Source: Halosimplex halophilum
Lineage (GTDB): Archaea; Halobacteriota; Halobacteria; Halobacteriales; Haloarculaceae
Assembly: GCF_004698125.1 (NCBI RefSeq)
Contig: NZ_ML214297.1
Coordinates: 434,001 to 498,000 of the forward strand
Direction: 5' to 3'
Length of the DNA stretch: 64,000 nucleotides
The translations under genes and the position numbers were made by a program. The notes beneath the pieces are model-generated. The model was not told where the DNA came from and made no database searches. It saw only the letters and a program-made list of their open reading frames with translations. Each line of letters starts with the position of its first letter. Positions within the stretch are counted from its first letter, which is position 1. This document shows, one piece after another, positions 55,586 through 63,723 of the stretch.

Positions 55586-56848
55586 TCACCGGTCGCGGAC
55601 GACCAGCGAGGCAGCGAGCGCGAGAGCGGCCGCCGCGAAGCCGGCCAGCACCACGAACAGCAGCCGCGGCGAGCCGTAGGTGAGCACCGCGCCGGTGACG
55701 GAGGCGCCGAGCGCGCCGACCCCGAAGATGGCGAGGTAGGTGTAGCCGAACGAGAGCCCGCGGCGTTCCGGCGGGGAGTACTTCGCGATGGTCGCCTGGG
55801 TGATCGGCTGCATCCCGAACAGGACGAACCCGAGCGCGGCGCTGACGGCCAGCAGCGCCGGGAGCGACGCCGACGCGGGGACGAACAGCAGCGCGATGGC
55901 GACCAGCGAACCCAGCGCGACCACCAGCGCTCGCTCGGGCTCGACGGCGTCGGTGAGCCGGCCGCCGACGTACTGGCCGCCGATGCCGACGGCGAGCAGG
56001 CCGGCGTAGAGGTACCGCGAGCGGTCGAACTCGCGGGCGGCGGGGCCCTCCGAGAGCGGCCCGACGGCGAGGCCGCCGGTCCCGACCAGCGGTTCGAGGA
56101 AGTCGCTCAGCAGGCCGGGGAGGAACGTCAGCATCCCGCGGTAGTACAGCCCGTTGAACATCACCAGGGCGAAGACGGTCAGGAAGCCGGCGGTGAACAC
56201 CGCCCGCGAGGCCGAGACGAACTCCCCGAGCGACCCGATGTCCGTCTCGGGGGCGTCGCCGCCGTCGGCGGCCGCCTCCCCGGTTCCGACCGCCGCGGTC
56301 TCGTCGAACTCCACGCGGAGGCCGACGGCGGTCGCCGCGAACGCCGGGACCGCGAGCGCCGCGACCGCAACCCGCCAGTCCGCGACCACGAGGAGGACGG
56401 CGGTGAGGAACGGGCCGGCGACGATGCCGGCGTTGCCCGCCATGCCGTGGTAGGCGAACGCGGCGCCCCGCTCCTCGACCCCCTTGCTGATGAGCGTCAG
56501 CCCGGCGGGGTGGTAGACGCTGGCCGCCACGCCCCACAGCGCGAGCGCGACGGCGATGCCCGCGACGCCGGGCAGGGCGCCCAGCAGCAGGAAGGACAGT
56601 CCCATCCCGAACGTGCAGCCGACGACGAGCGCCCGCGACCCGAAGCGGTCGACGAGCAGGCCCGCCGGCAGGGCGCCGACGCCGAACAGCCCGTAGCCGA
56701 CCGCGACGACGCTCCCGAGCGTGGCCGAGGTGACGGGGAACTCGACGAGCCAGACGGTCACCAGGATCGGCACCGCCAGCTCGTAGGTGTGGACCAGCCC
56801 GTGCCCGGCCATCGCGAAGCCGGTGATCGCCCGGTCGTTGCGGTTCAT
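55586..56848 (-). CDS. MFS transporter
   Basis: This 420-residue transporter has 12 predicted membrane segments. Segments 2-3 are joined by the typical loop LLVDRFGSRALVVGC (D-R-x-G-x-R), and a second such loop occurs in VGGRLTDAVEPERA. A central loop rich in Gly/Asp and acidic residues (about 195-215) separates the halves. The substrate cannot be assigned. It lies convergent to the tRNA-Leu gene; 184 bases upstream hold no gene. Confidence 0.88.
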   Translation of the reverse strand: MNRNDRAITGFAMAGHGLVHTYELAVPILVTVWLVEFPVTSATLGSVVAVGYGLFGVGALPAGLLVDRFGSRALVVGCTFGMGLSFLLLGALPGVAGIAVALALWGVAASVYHPAGLTLISKGVEERGAAFAYHGMAGNAGIVAGPFLTAVLLVVADWRVAVAALAVPAFAATAVGLRVEFDETAAVGTGEAAADGGDAPETDIGSLGEFVSASRAVFTAGFLTVFALVMFNGLYYRGMLTFLPGLLSDFLEPLVGTGGLAVGPLSEGPAAREFDRSRYLYAGLLAVGIGGQYVGGRLTDAVEPERALVVALGSLVAIALLFVPASASLPALLAVSAALGFVLFGMQPITQATIAKYSPPERRGLSFGYTYLAIFGVGALGASVTGAVLTYGSPRLLFVVLAGFAAAALALAASLVVRDR

Positions 56849-57032
56849 CCCGCCGCCACCCCGCCGTCGCGTCCTGTCGTCATCTCACGTCGGACCGACG
56901 GGCGCATCGTTCAACCCGATTTCCGTTGGAGAAGCGAACCACGCGGCGGTCCGAACTTGCGGTTCCGAAGCGGGGCGGGCCGAAGCGGTTCGGTCGCGGG
57001 CGCGGGGAGCGGCCGGGCGGTCCGGCGAGCGG

Positions 57033-58499
57033 TCAGTAGCTCGCGTCCTGGACGACGTTGAGATCGAAACTCTCGTCGACGGGTTCGTCGTCCGGCGTCA
57101 GGTACCCCTGGGCGAAGGCGGTGTAGGCCGTCCCGCCGTTCAGCGACACGTCGTAGTCGGCGACCACGTCGCCGTCGTTGCCCTCGGTGTCGCCGCGGAT
57201 CTGGACGGTGTAGTCGTTGGCCTCGACGGTCGTGTAGCCGGACTCGCCGAACGCGACGCCGTCGAACAGCACCACGTCCCCCCCGGCGGCGGTCACGTCG
57301 ACCGCGGGCGCGTCGGGCGAGCCGTGGACGACCCGCAGCCGCGCGGAGTCGCCGCCGGGGTCGCTGTTGTCGTCCTCGAGGACCAGCGGCTGGAACTCCG
57401 TGTCCTCGCCCGTCAGTTCGCCGGCGGCGACGATCGTGTAGTCGCCGGCGCCGACGGTGACCGGCCCCTCGAAGGCGACGGTCTCGGCGTCGTCCGCGGC
57501 GGTGATCGTGACGGTGCGCTCGCCGGCCGGCACCGAGAGGTAGTCGCTGACGGCGCCGAAGGGCACGTCCGAGAGCACCTCGCTGTCGTCGACGTACACG
57601 TCCACGTTCGGCGCGTCCGGCGACATGTGTGCGACGCGGACCGAGCCGGTCTCGACCAGACCGCCGCCGCCTTCGCCGGCATCGACGGCCAGCGTGAGGT
57701 CGAACGGTTCGTCCGCGGGACTGTCGCCCGGCATGAGGTACCCGCCCGCGAAGCCCGTGTAGACGGTGCCGCCGGTCAGTTCGACGGTGAACTCGGCGAC
57801 CACGTCGCCGTCGTTGCTCTCGGTGTCGCCGCGGACCCCGAGCGTGTAGGTGCCGGCCGGGACCTCGACGTAGCCGGCCTCGCCGAACGGGACGCCGTCG
57901 AACAGGACGGTGTCGCCGCCGGCGGCGGTCACGTCGACGGCCGGGGCGTCGGGCGAGGCGTGGACGAGGCGGACCCGGGCCGTGTCGGAGTCGGGCGGAC
58001 TGTTGTCGTCGACGAACGCCTGAACCCGGAACTCCGTGTCGCCGTAGAACTCGCCCAGCGCCGCGAGCGTGTAGTCGGTGTCGGCTTCGACGGTCACGTC
58101 GGTCTCGAAGGGTTCACCGGACCCATCGGCGGCGGCGAGGGCGACCGTGTGGGTACCGGCGGGGAGTTCGAGGTAGTCGCTGACGGCGCTGAAGGCCACG
58201 TCGGCGAGAACCTCGTCGCCGTTGACCGTGACGTTCACGTTCGGCGCGTCCGGCGAGAAGTGGGCGACGCGGACGTTCGCGGTCCCGTCCGTCCCGGCGT
58301 CGGTCTCCGTCTCCGTGTCCATCCCGCCGTCCATCGCGTCGGTTTCGGTGTCCATCCCCCCGTCCATGGCGTCCGTCTCGTCGGCGCCGTCGTCGGCTTC
58401 GGTGTCGGTGGATCCGCCGTCGGATCCACAGCCGGCGAGGCCGACCGCGGCCGATGCGCCGAGCGCTGCGAGCAGGTCGCGACGTGTCTTGCGCGTCAT
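57033..58499 (-). CDS. Tat lipoprotein with tandem DUF4397 domains
   Basis: This 488-residue surface protein has a twin-arginine signal (KTRRDLLAALG) and lipobox (GLAGC). A short Asp/Met/Thr repeat (DAMDGGMDTET twice) forms a linker. Two tandem DUF4397 units follow, each with two halves: HFSPDAPNVNVTV and HASPDAPAVDVTAA in unit 1, HMSPDAPNVDVYV and HGSPDAPAVDVTAA in unit 2. Such beta-rich domains are found in cell-surface proteins of unknown ligand. The internal duplication is close enough to be recent. The 165 bases upstream hold no gene. Confidence 0.85.
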   Translation of the reverse strand: MTRKTRRDLLAALGASAAVGLAGCGSDGGSTDTEADDGADETDAMDGGMDTETDAMDGGMDTETETDAGTDGTANVRVAHFSPDAPNVNVTVNGDEVLADVAFSAVSDYLELPAGTHTVALAAADGSGEPFETDVTVEADTDYTLAALGEFYGDTEFRVQAFVDDNSPPDSDTARVRLVHASPDAPAVDVTAAGGDTVLFDGVPFGEAGYVEVPAGTYTLGVRGDTESNDGDVVAEFTVELTGGTVYTGFAGGYLMPGDSPADEPFDLTLAVDAGEGGGGLVETGSVRVAHMSPDAPNVDVYVDDSEVLSDVPFGAVSDYLSVPAGERTVTITAADDAETVAFEGPVTVGAGDYTIVAAGELTGEDTEFQPLVLEDDNSDPGGDSARLRVVHGSPDAPAVDVTAAGGDVVLFDGVAFGESGYTTVEANDYTVQIRGDTEGNDGDVVADYDVSLNGGTAYTAFAQGYLTPDDEPVDESFDLNVVQDASY

Positions 58500-58664
58500 C
58501 GCTAGTGTCGGGGGAAACGAGCGACGTGAAGGTTGTCCGACGTGTCACCGGACCCTCGCCCGGGAGTCACCCAATTTCGTTCGGACTCCGGCTCGGCTCG
58601 CGGGCGAGAAAGGTGGCGTCGGGGCGGCGTGGTCGAGAGAGGCGGCGGCCGCCGGAGTCGGGCG

Positions 58665-58967
58665 TCAGTCCCAGGTGACCCAGGCGAGGAAGACGATGGC
58701 GGCGAGTTCGAGGATCTGGACGAACGTCATCGCGCGGCCGGCGACGGGGGCGGCCGAGCGCAGCAGTGCCGCCACCTCCGGGTCGATCACGTAGTAGTAC
58801 ACCGACAGGCAGTTCTCGGCGAGCAACAGGAGCCCGAAGACGAGCAGGCCCAGCGGGTGTTTCGACCGGAACTCCAGGTAGTTGCGGGCCCAGATGCCGA
58901 CGAGCGCGGTCAGCAGGACCACGTTCAGGGTCGCGGCCGCGCTCGCGGCGTCGAGCCAGAGACTCAT
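58665..58967 (-). CDS. DUF7521-like small membrane protein
   Basis: This 100-residue protein has three membrane helices (about 13-30, 40-58 and 78-98). ARNYLEFRSKHPLGLLVFGLLLL and VYYYVIDPEVAALL are typical of the haloarchaeal DUF7521 proteins, which are usually encoded next to a winged-helix gene. Here such a gene lies 55 nt upstream on the same strand. The two probably act as a regulator and membrane sensor pair, but that is inference. Confidence 0.75.
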   Translation of the reverse strand: MSLWLDAASAAATLNVVLLTALVGIWARNYLEFRSKHPLGLLVFGLLLLAENCLSVYYYVIDPEVAALLRSAAPVAGRAMTFVQILELAAIVFLAWVTWD

Positions 58968-59022
58968 CCGTTCCTCCGTTGTTCGCGCCGTCGAATATAC
59001 GTGTTCCCAATTTCGACCATAC

Positions 59023-59298
59023 TCACTCGACCCGTTCGAAGATCTCCTCGACCGTCTCCCAGTTGGCCCGCACGCGGTCGCTCGGCAGGTAGACCGCCCC
59101 GTAGTCGTCGCCGCTCTTGTCGACGATGTCGTTGTCCACCAGCACGTCCAGGTGGTGTCTGACCGTCTTGTAGTCCAGTTCGAGGTCCTCGGCCAGCTGG
59201 TTGGCGTTGCGCGGTCGCTCGTCGACCGCCTGGAGGATCCTGATGCGGTTGCGCCCGCCGCGCGTCCCGGTGAGCACGTACCACAGGATCCCCTCCAT
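59023..59298 (-). CDS. Winged-helix transcriptional regulator
   Basis: This 91-residue DNA-binding protein is of ArsR-like type. NRIRILQAVDERPRNANQLAEDLELDYKTVRHHLDVLVDNDIV shows the helix-turn-helix and wing. The ATG at 59298 is chosen because the longer frame begins with unlikely residues. It is co-oriented with the small membrane protein downstream and ends in an acidic helix. There is no visible metal-binding cysteine. Confidence 0.85.
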   Translation of the reverse strand: MEGILWYVLTGTRGGRNRIRILQAVDERPRNANQLAEDLELDYKTVRHHLDVLVDNDIVDKSGDDYGAVYLPSDRVRANWETVEEIFERVE

Positions 59299-59417
59299 TA
59301 CCAGTCCGCTACGGAGCACGCGCCGTAAGCGTACCGGAGTCGACGGGATTCGACGACGCCGTCGGCCGTCCGGTCGAGGGAGCCATCGGTCACTCCGGTC
59401 GGTCGCTCCGCCCCCGG

Positions 59418-60044
59418 TCACCGGGTCCCGACCGGCTCGGGTCCGCCCGTGTCGACGATGTCGGGTTCATCGCCGGCCACGACGCTCTCCAGCCGCTCGG
59501 TCTCGATTCCGAGCGACGCCCGCTGGTCGGCGAGCCGTTCCTCGATACGGCGGTAGGCCTCGCTGTCCGCGAGTTCGTCGGCGTCGGCGTTCGCCTCCAG
59601 CGTCGCCTTCTTCGAGGCGAGCGCGAGGAACCGCCGGAACCGGTCGTCGTAGGTCGCCCGCCGGCACATCTCGTCGACGACGGCGACCAGCTCCGGCCGG
59701 CCGACCGGCTTGACGACGTACTCGTCGAACGGCAGGTCGACGATGTCGACCGCCGGGTCGACCGCGGTCACCATCACGACCCTGGGGTCCAGCGCCAGCT
59801 CCTCGATCCGGGCGAGCACTTCGTCGCCCGACAGCCCGGGCATCCGCCGGTCGAGCAGGACCACCTCGACCCCGGGGTCGAGCGTCGACAGCGCAGCCTC
59901 CCCGCTGTAGACCGCCTCGACCGCGTACTCGTCGGCGAGGAAGGACGCGTAGGTGTCCGCGACAGCCCGGTTGTCGTCGACGACCAGCACCGACGGGTCG
60001 TCGGCCCCGGCGGACGCCGCTGGTCTCTCCGACTCCACCGTCAT
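59418..60044 (-). CDS. Response regulator with HalX domain
   Basis: This 208-residue two-component regulator has a receiver domain (about 20-130) with VLVVDDNRAV (acidic pair), LLDRRMPGLSGDEVL (phospho-acceptor Asp) and YVVKPVGR (Lys). A HalX domain follows (about 140-190, RRFLALASKKATLEANADADEL). It lacks a DNA-binding output, and HalX is specific to haloarchaea. No histidine kinase is in view. The start at 60044 is the first ATG of the recognisable sequence. Confidence 0.88.
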   Translation of the reverse strand: MTVESERPAASAGADDPSVLVVDDNRAVADTYASFLADEYAVEAVYSGEAALSTLDPGVEVVLLDRRMPGLSGDEVLARIEELALDPRVVMVTAVDPAVDIVDLPFDEYVVKPVGRPELVAVVDEMCRRATYDDRFRRFLALASKKATLEANADADELADSEAYRRIEERLADQRASLGIETERLESVVAGDEPDIVDTGGPEPVGTR

Positions 60045-60452
60045 CGGCGGCCGCCCCCCGTCGCCGCCCGCCCGCCGTCGTACAGCCTCTCGGGTCTCAT
60101 TGCCGGATCGTCGGCCGGTTCGCGCAAATAGGTTGCTCCCTCGTTTACAGAATTGATACCGGAAGCCGAGTGTAGTGAGAGAGAAGTAGCGGTTCAGTAC
60201 GGCGTTCGTCGCGTCGCGACCGTAGAATATAATTTTGAGAACCAACCAAATTCAGATTCGATAATTCGAGAGTAATCTTTATTACCCACCACCGGCTCTA
60301 CTCAGGTGCGGCACCAGTTCGGTGCCAACCCACCCACCCACCCCCACACCCACCCACCCCACCTTTCTGCGGGAGTCACCCCCCGAGCGGCAGTGCCGTC
60401 CGCGTCGCGCCCGTGCCGAAACCCCTGAGTGGCGACTGGCTGTAGGACGGGT
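60045..60452. other. Intergenic region with AT-rich patch and C-rich tract
   Basis: This 408-base divergent gap has no gene I can support. It holds an AT-rich patch near 60160-60290 (ATATAATTTTGAG, AATCTTTATTACC), a GGCACC/GGTGCC hairpin at 60310-60326 and then seven C-tracts at 60329-60360. The open frame that runs from the response regulator into this gap up to 60245 is unlikely to be coding. Confidence 0.6.
60329..60360 (-). other. Potential G-quadruplex motif
   Basis: On the minus strand seven runs of three to five G are separated by loops of one T, except one loop of TGT. Four such runs are enough for a quadruplex, so several registers are possible. It lies 93 bases before the XapX start and about 285 bases upstream of the response regulator. 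Confidence 0.65.
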
Positions 60453-60644
60453 ATGGTCTCGGCCACCACCGCGGGGCTCGCCCTGCTGACCGGCTTTCTG
60501 ACGGGCGCCGTCTTCCGCTTCCTGAACGTCCCGATCCCGGCCCCGCCGAACGCGGCCGGCGTCCTCGGCATCGTCGGGATCTACCTGGGGTACGTCGTTC
60601 TCGACCACTTCGACGTGGGGATCGACCTGGTCAGTTACCTCTGA
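60453..60644 (+). CDS. XapX domain protein
   Basis: This 63-residue membrane protein has two helices. LLTGFLTGAVFRFLNVPIPAPPNAAGVLGIVG matches the XapX domain, with its signature P-x-P-A-P-P. The ATG at 60453 starts MVSATTAGL; the longer frame begins at an ATG at 60429 that adds unlikely residues. XapX is often found near xanthosine uptake genes in bacteria. The function here is unknown. It is convergent with purF. Confidence 0.82.
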   Translation: MVSATTAGLALLTGFLTGAVFRFLNVPIPAPPNAAGVLGIVGIYLGYVVLDHFDVGIDLVSYL

Positions 60645-60695
60645 GGGGTCGGAGAAACGACGGCCGGTCGAGAAGGGCCGGTCCAGGCCGGCCGG

Positions 60696-62123
60696 TCAGT
60701 CGTCGGCCGAGGAGTGGCCGACGGCGGGGCGCTGGACCTCGCGGTCCGTCCGTTCGCCCTCGATGTCGTAGGGGTACTCCCCCGTGACGCACCCGAGGCA
60801 CAGATCCGAGTCGGACTTGCCCAGCGCGTCGGCGACCGCCTCGATCGAGAGGTACGACAGCGAGTCGGCCTGGATCTCCTCGCGGATCTCCTCGACCGAC
60901 CGGTCCGCGGCGATGAGTTCGTCGCGGCTCGCCATGTCGATGCCCATGTAACAGGGGGCGATGATCGGCGGCGCGCCGATGCGGACGTGGACCTCCTCGG
61001 CGCCGGCCTCGTAGAGCAGCTCCACCAGCTGCGAGGAGGTCGTCCCGCGGACGATGGAGTCGTCGATGACCGTGACGGACTTGCCCTCGACGGTCGACCG
61101 GATGGGGTTGAGCTTCAGGCGGACGGCCCGCTCGCGCTCGTCCTGCGTGGGCATGATGAACGTGCGGCCGACGTACCGGTTTTTCATCAGCCCCTCGGCG
61201 AAGTCGACGCCGTCGGGCGCGGCGTCGGCGTAGCCCGTCGCGAACGCCCGGCCGGAGTCGGGGACGGGCATCACCACGTCCGTCTCGATGCCCGACTCGT
61301 CCCACAGCGCCCGGCCCAGGTCGCGGCGGACCTCGTAGACGAGCTCGTCGTCGATGACCGAGTCCGGCCGCGCGAAGTAGACGTGCTCGAAGAAGCAGTG
61401 GGCGGTCTGCTCGGTCTCGACGAGCTGGTAGGTGTCGAAGCCGCTGCCGTCGTCGTGGAGGACGACCAGCTCGCCCGGCCGCACGTCCCGGACGAGCTCG
61501 CCGTCCAGCGTGTCGATCGCCGCGCTCTCCGAGGCGAGGACGTAGCCGTCGTCGAGTTCGCCGATACAGAGCGGGCGGTTGCCCTGCGGGTCCCGCACGC
61601 CGAGGACGGTCTCGTCGTGGGTGATCGTCAGCGAGTACGAACCGTGGATTCGGGACATCGTCCGCTTGACCGCCCGGACGAGGTCCTCCTCGAGGAGGTT
61701 GCGAGCGAGGTCGTGGGCGATGACCTCGGTGTCGCCGTCGGAGGTGAACGCGTGGCCCAGCGCCGCGAGTTCCTCGCGGATCTCCTCGGTGTTGATGAGG
61801 TTGCCGTTGTGCGCGAGGCCGAGCGACCCGCTCTTGAACGACACCGAGAAGGGCTGGGCACAGCAGTTGTTGACCGACCCCGAGGTGGGGTAGCGGACGT
61901 GGCCGATGCCGTTCGAACCGTTCAGCGAGTCGAGGTCGTCCTCGTCGAACACGTCGCCGACGAGGCCCATCTCGACGTGTTCGTACTGCTGGAAGCCGTC
62001 GTGGGTGACGATCCCGGCCGACTCCTGGCCGCGGTGCTGGAGGGCGTAGAGCGAATAGTAGAGGGGGCGGGCGACGTCACGGCCGGCGGTGGAGATGCCG
62101 ACAACGCCGCACTTCTCGTGCAT
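60696..62123 (-). CDS. purF: Amidophosphoribosyltransferase
   Basis: This enzyme makes 5-phosphoribosylamine from PRPP and glutamine, the first step of purine synthesis. It has 475 residues. The catalytic Cys is in MHEKCGVVGIS; a short propeptide is likely removed. The PRPP motif is VTVIDDSIVRGTTS. Cysteines in TAHCFFEHV, IAPCYMGID and DLCLGCVTGEYP would ligate a 4Fe-4S cluster, as in Bacillus-type enzymes. The ATG lies 3 nt after the L37e stop, so it is the last gene of the Lsm-L37e-purF operon. Confidence 0.95.
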   Translation of the reverse strand: MHEKCGVVGISTAGRDVARPLYYSLYALQHRGQESAGIVTHDGFQQYEHVEMGLVGDVFDEDDLDSLNGSNGIGHVRYPTSGSVNNCCAQPFSVSFKSGSLGLAHNGNLINTEEIREELAALGHAFTSDGDTEVIAHDLARNLLEEDLVRAVKRTMSRIHGSYSLTITHDETVLGVRDPQGNRPLCIGELDDGYVLASESAAIDTLDGELVRDVRPGELVVLHDDGSGFDTYQLVETEQTAHCFFEHVYFARPDSVIDDELVYEVRRDLGRALWDESGIETDVVMPVPDSGRAFATGYADAAPDGVDFAEGLMKNRYVGRTFIMPTQDERERAVRLKLNPIRSTVEGKSVTVIDDSIVRGTTSSQLVELLYEAGAEEVHVRIGAPPIIAPCYMGIDMASRDELIAADRSVEEIREEIQADSLSYLSIEAVADALGKSDSDLCLGCVTGEYPYDIEGERTDREVQRPAVGHSSADD

Positions 62124-62126
62124 CCC

Positions 62127-62300
62127 TTACTCGCCCGCTTTGTCCTGCCAGGCGTAGTCCCGTCGCTTGGCCGACTCGCCGAACCCGCAGGACGCACAGA
62201 CCTTGTTCTTGACGTGGTACGATTTCTCGCCGCAGCGGCGACACTTGACGTGTGTCGTCGTGTTCTTCTTTCCCTGACTCGGGGTTCCTGCGCCAGTCAT
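62127..62300 (-). CDS. rpl37e: 50S ribosomal protein L37e
   Basis: This 57-residue zinc-containing ribosomal protein has [10 protein letters not shown] and [17 protein letters not shown]. The ATG overlaps the Lsm stop (ATGA). The upstream frame to 62528 is antisense-free but lies in the Lsm gene and is rejected. It is a typical archaeal L37e. Confidence 0.95.
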   Translation of the reverse strand: MTGAGTPSQGKKNTTTHVKCRRCGEKSYHVKNKVCASCGFGESAKRRDYAWQDKAGE

Positions 62301-62482
62301 GGGTTGATGGAGACGACGTTGTCGCCGCGTATAATCGTTGTGTCTTGGCCGTCCTCGAGGACCAGGTTCATGTGCTGGTCGTACCCCGAGAGGTCGCCGA
62401 CGTACTCCTCGCCGCCCTTCAGACGAACCGTGACCTCCTCGCCGAGCGACGCCTCCAGCACGTCCAGCGGTCGTCCACTCAT
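62297..62482 (-). CDS. LSM domain protein
   Basis: This 61-residue Sm-like RNA chaperone is shorter than most archaeal Lsm proteins. The Sm1 motif is [28 protein letters not shown] and the Sm2 motif is [12 protein letters not shown]. The ATG at 62482 follows a TATA box near 62505-62515 (CGTTTATGCAC on the minus strand). The stop overlaps the L37e start by 4 nt. It likely forms a heptameric ring that binds U-rich RNA. Confidence 0.93.
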   Translation of the reverse strand: MSGRPLDVLEASLGEEVTVRLKGGEEYVGDLSGYDQHMNLVLEDGQDTTIIRGDNVVSINP

Positions 62483-62504
62483 ACCCTGACTGCCTGCCGT
62501 CGCG

Positions 62505-62515
62505 TGCATAAACGT
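62505..62515 (-). promoter_or_regulatory. TATA box of the Lsm-L37e-purF operon
   Basis: CGTTTATGCAC on the minus strand lies 23-33 nt upstream of the Lsm ATG, the right distance for a leaderless transcript. Confidence 0.5.
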
Positions 62516-62573
62516 ACCGCTTGCCCAATCGCCCGACGACCGGCCCGCTCCCCGCTGGTGGTCCGACCCCGTA

Positions 62574-63641
62574 TCAGATGTCGACGCCGAACGGCGCGTG
62601 CGACTCGGCGGTGACACCGACGGCCCCCAGCAGGTCGGCCATCGCGTCGAGGTCGTCGGCGTCGATCACCTCGACCGGCGTGTGCATGTAGCGGTTGGGC
62701 AGACCGAGGCTCAGCGCCGGCGTCCCGCCGCGGGCGGTGTAGAAGGCGTCGGCGTCGGTGCCGGTCCGCGAGCCGGTCGCCTGGAGCTGGACATCGATCC
62801 CCCGCTCGTCGGCCACCTCGCGCACAGTCCCGACCAGCGCCGGGTGGTTCGCGCTCCCGCGGGCGACCACGGGGCCCTCGCCGAGTTCGACGCCGGTCGA
62901 CTTCTTCCCCGGCACGCCCGGCGAGTCCGTCGCGTGGGTCACGTCGCAGGCGACCACCGCGTCGGGGTCCAGGTCGAACCCGACCATCTCCGCGCCCTGC
63001 AGCCCGACCTCCTCCTGGACGGTGCTGACGGCGTAGACCGTCGCGTCGGCGCCCGCCTCGACCGCCCGGCGCAGCCCCTCGGCGGCCGCCCAGATCCCCA
63101 CGCGGTTGTCCATCCCGCGGGCGGTCAGCCGGCCGTCTTCGAGCTCCCGGACGCGCTGTGCGAAGGTGACCGGGTCGCCCACCTCGACGAGCGCCTCGGC
63201 GTCCTCGCTCTCGTCGACGCCGATGTCGACGTGCTGCTCGGCGATGTCCGGCGCCTCGTCGTCGTCCGCGTCGCGCAGGTGGATCGCCGTCTGCCCGACG
63301 ACGCCCGCGACGGGCCCGTCGTCGGTGTGGACGGTGACGTGCTGGCCCTGCGTGACCGTCTTGTCCGAGCCGCCGACGCGGCCGATGGTCAGGAAGCCGT
63401 CGTCGGTGACCTCGCGGACGACGAACCCTATCTCGTCGCCGTGGCCCGCGAAGGCGATCGACGCGTCGGTGTCCGCCTCGCCCTCGTGGACGGCGACCGC
63501 GTTGCCGTACTCGTCGACGCGCACGTCGTCGGCGAACCCTTCGACGTAGTCGACCCAGACCCGCTGGCCCGGCACCTCGTAGCCGGACGGGCTCGCCGTC
63601 GAGAGCAGATCCTCCAGAAACGCCCTGTGTTCGCGCTCCAT
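62574..63641 (-). CDS. M42 family metallopeptidase
   Basis: This 355-residue aminopeptidase has the metal ligands in AGHGDEIGF (His), MDNRVG (Asp), VQEEVGLQGAE (Glu) and ACDVTH (Asp), with a His in NRYMHTPVEVI near the C-terminus. It starts MEREHRAFLEDLLSTASPSGYE, the typical N-terminus. M42 enzymes form tetrahedral assemblies (TET) that trim peptides. The gap of 91 bases before the Lsm gene holds no other gene. Confidence 0.93.
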   Translation of the reverse strand: MEREHRAFLEDLLSTASPSGYEVPGQRVWVDYVEGFADDVRVDEYGNAVAVHEGEADTDASIAFAGHGDEIGFVVREVTDDGFLTIGRVGGSDKTVTQGQHVTVHTDDGPVAGVVGQTAIHLRDADDDEAPDIAEQHVDIGVDESEDAEALVEVGDPVTFAQRVRELEDGRLTARGMDNRVGIWAAAEGLRRAVEAGADATVYAVSTVQEEVGLQGAEMVGFDLDPDAVVACDVTHATDSPGVPGKKSTGVELGEGPVVARGSANHPALVGTVREVADERGIDVQLQATGSRTGTDADAFYTARGGTPALSLGLPNRYMHTPVEVIDADDLDAMADLLGAVGVTAESHAPFGVDI

Positions 63642-63723
63642 GCCCCTCCGTTCGGGCGAACGGTCTTGAATCGTGCGTCTGGCGGCCGGCGGTGCGCGCG
63701 CGGGCGGCGGTGACCCGTCCGCT

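Noticed and set aside
60045-60245. Upstream extension of the HalX response regulator
   Set aside because: The frame is open, but the residues (KIIFYGRDATNAVLNRYF...) are not acidic and lie in an AT-rich gap; the receiver domain starts well after 60044.
60302-60608. Minus-strand frames over the C-rich tract, with GVGVGGWVG-like residues
   Set aside because: They are translations of the CCCA repeat, are low complexity and overlap xapX.
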